Below, in pieces: positions 58,709-64,000 of a stretch of DNA of 64,000 nt. The DNA is from Hydnum rufescens UP504 (lineage: Eukaryota; Basidiomycota; Agaricomycetes; Cantharellales; Hydnaceae). A program made the position numbers and the translations under genes. How positions within the stretch are numbered: the stretch's first letter is position 1; each line of letters opens with the position of its first letter. The stretch is taken from NCBI GenBank assembly GCA_014904985.1, contig MU129061.1, positions 1 through 64,000 on the forward strand, written 5' to 3'. Under the pieces are notes generated by a model. That model did not search any database. It had not been told where the DNA came from and saw only the letters and a list, made by a program, of their open reading frames with translations.

Positions 58709-61287
58709 ATGCCATTCCGCCCCCATCCCGCCCTCACCAATGCAGTAGATGACGGCGACCCTTCTTCCGACTTTGAAGACGACTCCCACGCTACATTGAA
58801 GCAGCAACTGGATCTCCCACAGCAGGATGGCGCCAAGATCGACCACCGCAAGAAGCGACGCAACCGTACCACCCAGTCCTGTCTTTCTTGCCACCAAAAT
58901 AAACGCAAGGTATGTGTCGCGATCGCCACCCGTCATCGCCACCAACCGTAGCTCGGTTCATCCTAGTGTGATAGAGGAAGACCCTGTGGTCGATGCATCA
59001 CTCTCGGTCTAGTGAGTACCCACACTGTCCTAACATATCTCTTCTGACCCACCGTTGGCTAGACTGGCTTCTGTGTCTACGAAGTGGGCGAGAAGACTCG
59101 GTAAATTGTCTCGTCACTGTTTCACTTATCTCTCCAATCCTTACTTGCCGAGCAGTGACAAGGACTCGGACGAAGTCACTCAACTCCGCAACCGCGTCGC
59201 AGAACTCGAAGGTGTCGTCCGCGAGCTGAAGAACAAACCCCAGCCACGATGGGCTGCCAACGCCATCGTCGCTCCTTCCTCTGCGGCACTATCCGATTCT
59301 CAGCAGCCACCCGTATCCCACCCGTCCACCCCTGCACCAACCATTTCGTTCCCGAAAGAAAGCTGGCATGTCCGTTCAGCTCGCAAGGATATGGTTGCCG
59401 CCACCATGGACCGCGAGAACGACGGCGTCTCCTCATCCCACGATAAGAAGAAGCGTAAGCTTGCCGACACTTCTTTCGACGATGATAACTCCACGTACCA
59501 CGTCAAGATGGAGGTCGCTCCTTCCGCCACCACCACCTTCCCTCGCGATGCGAACGAAAACGACGGCAGTTGGCTGCATGATGATGGAACTTCCATGACC
59601 ATGATAGATGGAACCGTTGCAATGGGTGTGGGACATGACATCTCGTCAGCGTCGACGCTAGTCCTTGGTAGTCCGCTCTTTGCTGATACCCTCTTTCCTT
59701 CCCTCCCCAATCCCCGAAATCCCATCCTTCTCCAATTTCCCCATTCTTTCGTCGTTCTAGCCATCCGAATATCCCCCTTAGTGCCAATTCCACCTCGTCC
59801 AACAACGGCCGGCTTGGTCTCGGGATCACTAATCCAAATATCAACGGCGGCAATGGGATCTCAACGACATACGGGAATGTCCCGTTCATTCAGGACCCAT
59901 CCCTAGGCTCACTCGCGACACGAAGAAGTTTAACAGGTCCACCACCAACGATCTCCTCTCTCTCTCGCCGCAACGTTTCCAACCTCCCGTCCTGTAATTC
60001 TTCCAACGGCAACAACTCTAGCCCGGCTCTTTCAATTGGTTCCTCCAAATTAGCCAAACCCACTAATGGCTCAATTTCGGGCGGAAAGCAGCAGACGGGC
60101 CCGCCCTGTCCCTGCCTCGCGGATCCCACTGCGACACAGTTCGTGGCGCATCTTACTAGGAACGTTCGCTCCACCGTCGAGTTCCTCGAAACCAGGCATC
60201 GGGCTTCCCCATCTAATGGCGGAGGCGATGACGCTGGCCGACAGAGGAGTCCCGTGGAGGATCCACTGGTGAAAACGGTGCATGAATGCGGTGTCATGCG
60301 CGCACTGGCACAGCTAGATAAGTCAATTCGGTGCGCCCTCATTCAATCTTTCTTCGACTCGGAGTCTATCTGTTCATTTGCACTGCCACAAACAGACTAT
60401 CAAGCGGATCAAACAAACGTGCCGCCCGTCTCCAAAAGCAGCAGCAACAGCCACAACAATCATCACCACTTCAACCACATCAAGAACCAACCCAGCCCAT
60501 CTCGCTCTCCCCACATTCCCACCATCTCCAACACCATCTTCAAGTGAACATTCCCATCCCCGCTCCTTTGACACCACCCGCTCACCTTCGTTTCTTGGAT
60601 ACCGACCCAAATGAAGAGTCTGATTCCGAGACCCAATCCCAACAACGGCACTACCAACACCGACCGACCTCTAGTAGTGGACCTCGCCCTGGCTCTTCGT
60701 CTGGCACGACAACGGCAGTAGGTTCAGGGAGATCTGAATCATGTTCTCCGCACTCGCTATCCCCCCACGACAACGACTCCGCAGACATCGACAACACCAG
60801 CGGTAACGATCGCAGGAACAGTTTGGACATGGGACTTATGGAGATGGAGATCGAGATGATGAATCCGCCCTCACCCGTAAACCTACTTTCGGAGGAAGCT
60901 CTAAACGCCCTATCTTCTCCCTCCCACCCTCACGCCCATGCACAGGCCTCCCATGCCCACTCTAATGTATTGCTCTCGCATCACCATTTGCAGCAGATGC
61001 CTCATGATCGTTATCACCACCACCCCCTGTCCAGCGAGCGTGACAGTGGGGGGAACCCCAACGGTGGCGGGGCCTGGGGCGAGCATCAGCACCCCGAACA
61101 TGATAGAGAGGACGGCGGTAGCGGGGTTGACAGTGGCGTTGGACCAAATAGCAACGTCAATAATGGCGTGGGTGGATCACCGTTGCAACACCGACAGCAG
61201 CATCAACCGCCGTCGTCATCTTCCTTCTTCGGACCGTTCGATAATTACGACTTCCTCGCTCAATCTGAAGAGCTGTTCCGCTCTTGA
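58709..61287 (+). CDS. Zn2Cys6 (Gal4-type) fungal transcription factor
   Basis: Nuclear DNA-binding regulator. The ATG at 58709 opens MPFRPHPALTNAVDDGD. The zinc cluster is assembled from three exons: CLSCHQNKRK, CDRGRPCGRCITLGL, TGFCVYEVGEKT. This gives spacing CX2CX6CX5CX2CX8C. A short coiled coil follows (VTQLRNRVAELEGVVREL). The middle is Ser/Asn-rich with LGLGITNPNINGGN, then VKTVHECGVMRALAQLDKSI. An intron ending ACAG near 60400 leads to LSSGSNKRAARLQKQ, a long Gln/His/Ser-rich disordered tail and NYDFLAQSEELFRS at 61287. Near 59650-59760 the frame changes. A weak GTCGAC donor (about 59651) with a CTAG acceptor (59760) would keep phase; otherwise it is a frame break. No fungal-specific middle-homology domain is evident. 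Confidence 0.8.
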
Positions 61288-62216
61288 AATTGGGTACTCC
61301 GATTCCATGTGATAAGGATGGCGAGACGTGCTATTCCCCGTCTCCGTGGTCGCCCTCACCACTATCCATGTCCATGGATCCTGCGTTGATGCGCTGTTCT
61401 GAGGGATTGATCAATTATTTCTGAATATATATCGTCCTCCCTCAATTGACTTGCGACATATTCGCCTACTCGTTCCTTTTTATCGTGGATTTCACCTTCT
61501 TTTTGTCGCAGGTGTGGTGGTTTGAGCACATCACGACTCCGCCTGACGCGATGATCATACCCTTTCCCCGCTCGCTCCGTTCCACTCGCCTCGATCCCCC
61601 AACACCTCCACTCGTTCGCGAAATCTAACAGCCCACCTTCAATTCCGACGATTAGCTGGTGACGCTTGTCGTTCCCTTTGTTGTTTTCTTTTCCCTCCCC
61701 CTCCCACCTCCTGTCGTCGCCCTGCCTCTCCCTCTTGTGTTTTCATCCTTCTCCTATCCCCTCTCCTATCCCCGATCATATCCAAGAACCGCAGCGCACG
61801 AACCATCCATTCAAGTGGCTCTGTCTTCCACCCACACCCAAAAATGTTGTAATCGGTGACCCATTTTTTGTACATGTATACCTTTCTCCTTTCTCCTGTG
61901 CATATTTTCCGACTGTTTCACCCATTTTCCACTCCTATGTTATTGTTGGACGTGGACCCGTGGCGCTTATGTACTTTATTTGCTGTTGTTGATCTTACTA
62001 GCATCTCGGTACTCCCAATCCCCCATCCGTGTTGTTGTGACATCAATTATCTCCCTCTTCCTTATTTCATTGATTGCTGGATACGGACGTTGTACTCAAT
62101 CCTGTTATACAATAACAATGTTGTGTTGCATTGCGCCCGCGGGTGGTGGACAAGTACCTATTGACCATGGATGAGGTTCATGGCCGATTTCCCCTCGAAA
62201 CCCGACGCCGCCAGAA
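61288..62216. other. Convergent 3' region, no gene seen
   Basis: Pyrimidine-rich sequence between the transcription factor (+) and the methyltransferase (-). Short plus-strand frames (61446-61628, 61666-61992) are Phe/Ser/Pro-rich from C/T runs and are not called genes. Probably 3' UTRs. Confidence 0.5.
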
Positions 62217-64000
62217 CTATCCCTGCCCATCGTCGATTGGTTGATCCACAACAAGGGCTACATTGCGAGCGCTACCGCTAGCCAAGTCGAACACATTGAC
62301 GGCATGGATATTCCAATTAGGGCGTAGGTGATCGACAAGGTACACTATGCGATCAGCGATAATGACGCTTTCGATGACTGGGCCAAGGAGGCTGCGCATC
62401 GCGTGAAGGCATGCGAGCCGCGGAGCCAGACGGGGAAACTCTTCTGGAAATCCGTGCCCCGGCTCCAGACCCAGATGATAGTCAGGATCGAGAATGTCGG
62501 AGAGTCCAAGGCGGGACGATGTTTGCTGGAGAAAGGTCGACCACGAGGCGTACGCTGACGAGTTGAGACGGCCGAGTTTCTTTCCTTGCAGCAGTACATC
62601 CGGAGCTGCTTCTCCCTCCTCTCCATTTTCGTCTAGAGTGATTGCAGCGGCGCTTCCAGGAGAATAATAGTGACGAGCGTGTTGCGACAGAAGGCGACCA
62701 AGTAGCGCACGGTATACGACCTTTTTTCGTGATAGACGCGACCCTCTCCACGAGGCGTCCGAGAGCGTCCACTGATAAGGGCACTGGCACGCGAGCTGCA
62801 AATGTTGTCGAGTGAGCTTGAGGGGCGCGAATCCATCCCAACAGGTCATAGGGAAGTCTTTCCCCACCCCCCGCACCGTTTATCGTCATTCTCGCGTCGA
62901 ACATCGGTTACATGAATTTCAGGCAGGACGTACCAGATTCCTTCATCAGATTGTAACAGCAGCCTACTAAAGCAAGTGCAGATGGCTTCCATTGGATGCC
63001 CGAGGAATGCGAGTCAGGAGGTGCTGAATCGGGGTCGGACAGCGAGACGAACGATCGCAGCACAGTGGGCGTTAGCGATCCGCACGCGTGCAAGCCAGTC
63101 ATAATGACAGGATATGTCCTGGCGTGGTCTGATTGAGTACGACCCACGTGCGGCTGTGTATCACAGGGGAAAGAGGCAATCCATGATTCTATTTCTTGGA
63201 CCAGAGAGTCCGATGATACGAAGGCATTCCTATAAGTGATTGATCCACATTTGCAAGGGCTACCGTCGGTGTCAGGATGCGCACAACCTTCTCTTTTACC
63301 GGGGCTACACCCTCCTCGTCGTTTAGCACCGTCAATCTGATCCATGTCAGAGTCCAGCGCAAGCACATGCATAGGTCTTGCAGAGGGAATACTCGGGGAA
63401 GCGAGCTCCCGAGCGAGGTATCCTTGGCCAGCGCCGACATCAATAACAAAAGGGCTACATTCCCTGATACTTCCGGATGACCTTGGAGAGAGCGAGATGA
63501 CTCGCACAAGTCGCGTATGCACGTGGAGAGACGATGGACTTCATGGGATTTTTTGGGAGACATTCCATTCATAGGGGAAGAAAGATGCGAAATGGGGATC
63601 GTGGAAGCACGGCCCAGCTGTAGGTCATTCACACGACGTAAAAATTCATGCATGGATGGGGGTGCACCGGGCTGACCAGTGGAAATCATTCAGAGGGTCG
63701 TTTCCGTAATTGAGGAAGATGTAAAATCGATGTAAGATACTAACAGGCAGTTCGCTAGCACTAACCAGTCGTCGCAATGGTTTCGAGAGGTCATCACTTC
63801 CGGAAGACCATTCTTCCTCCAGCAATGCTTCACCCTCCCCAAGGACATCGAAGAACTCCCACCAGTCCAACCATTCCTCTGGGATATTGGGTTCTGTGTA
63901 CGGTTGTTGAGAGGTAGAGACTTGATTCGGATGCGAAGCGATAAGAAATATGACCAGAGGTGACTGGAGGAATTCTGTGATATCTTGAATGTACGATTGC
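62217..64000 (-). CDS. METTL25-like methyltransferase, 5' end beyond window
   Basis: Member of the METTL25/RRNAD1 family of SAM-dependent methyltransferases; substrate uncertain. The gene enters from the right edge (FLQSPLVIFLIASHPNQV, then IPEEWLDWWEFFDVLGEGEA), so the start is missing. Next come PGAPPSMHEFLRRVNDLQLG and the family motif MSPKKSHEVHRLST. A 59-nt intron (63522-63464, GTGCAT...ATCAG, phase 2) joins it to SAM motif I, FVIDVGAGQGYLARELA. Later motifs are MTGLHACGSLTPTVLR and ALVGCCYNLMKES. The last exon (from about 62860) reads FPMTCWDGFAPLKLTRQ to VVDQPIDDGQG, stopping at 62217. About 530 residues are visible. Confidence 0.88.

Noticed and set aside
63464..63522. Apparent frame break in the METTL25-like gene before SAM motif I
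   Set aside because: Fully explained by a 59-nt GT-AG intron in matching phase.

Overview
The window is nuclear DNA of a filamentous fungus, most likely a basidiomycete of the Agaricomycetes. Coding regions are interrupted by many short GT-AG introns of about 50-100 nt, some exons are only 10-26 nt long, and no operons are seen. The content also fits: a FunK1-type fungal protein kinase, NACHT-WD40 NLR genes, a Zn2Cys6 regulator and a DIRS-like retroelement remnant. I cannot name the species from sequence alone.

Left edge (1-3.4 kb): a decayed retrotransposon on the minus strand with gag-like, zinc-knuckle and reverse-transcriptase pieces. Its RT reading frame is split by a 687-nt spliceosomal-type intron filled with a 27-bp minisatellite. 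An LTR-like scrap and an unidentified multi-exon gene follow (3.4-4.6 kb).

5.7-20 kb, housekeeping and metabolism: purine nucleoside phosphorylase (-), GH37 trehalase (+), an MFS sugar transporter built from several micro-exons (+), a FunK1 kinase (-), and HIS1/ATP phosphoribosyltransferase (-), which carries two apparent one-base frame breaks. 22-29.2 kb: a PHD+SET protein of the Set3/MLL5 type (+) convergent with a TANGO2/NRDE protein (-).

29.2-40.6 kb is the accessory heart of the window. A cassette of about 5.5 kb occurs twice in tandem. Each copy holds a decayed duplicate of the 3' end of the neighbouring SET gene, including its 3' UTR, plus an NLR gene (Gly-rich N-terminal exon, NACHT, WD40 repeats). 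Both NLR genes have intact NACHT and WD40 reading frames but are broken in the segment joining them. Neighbouring WD40 repeats in the first copy are almost identical, as in fast-evolving fungal allorecognition NLRs.

41-64 kb returns to conserved genes: mitofusin Fzo1 (-), a GCFC/PAXBP1-like protein (+), phosphatidylserine synthase of the base-exchange type (+), a gene-poor 5.5 kb gap, a Zn2Cys6 transcription factor (+), and a METTL25-like methyltransferase (-) that runs off the right edge. Genes are independent transcription units. PNP/trehalase, HIS1/SET and FZO1/GCFC are divergent pairs that probably share intergenic promoters.
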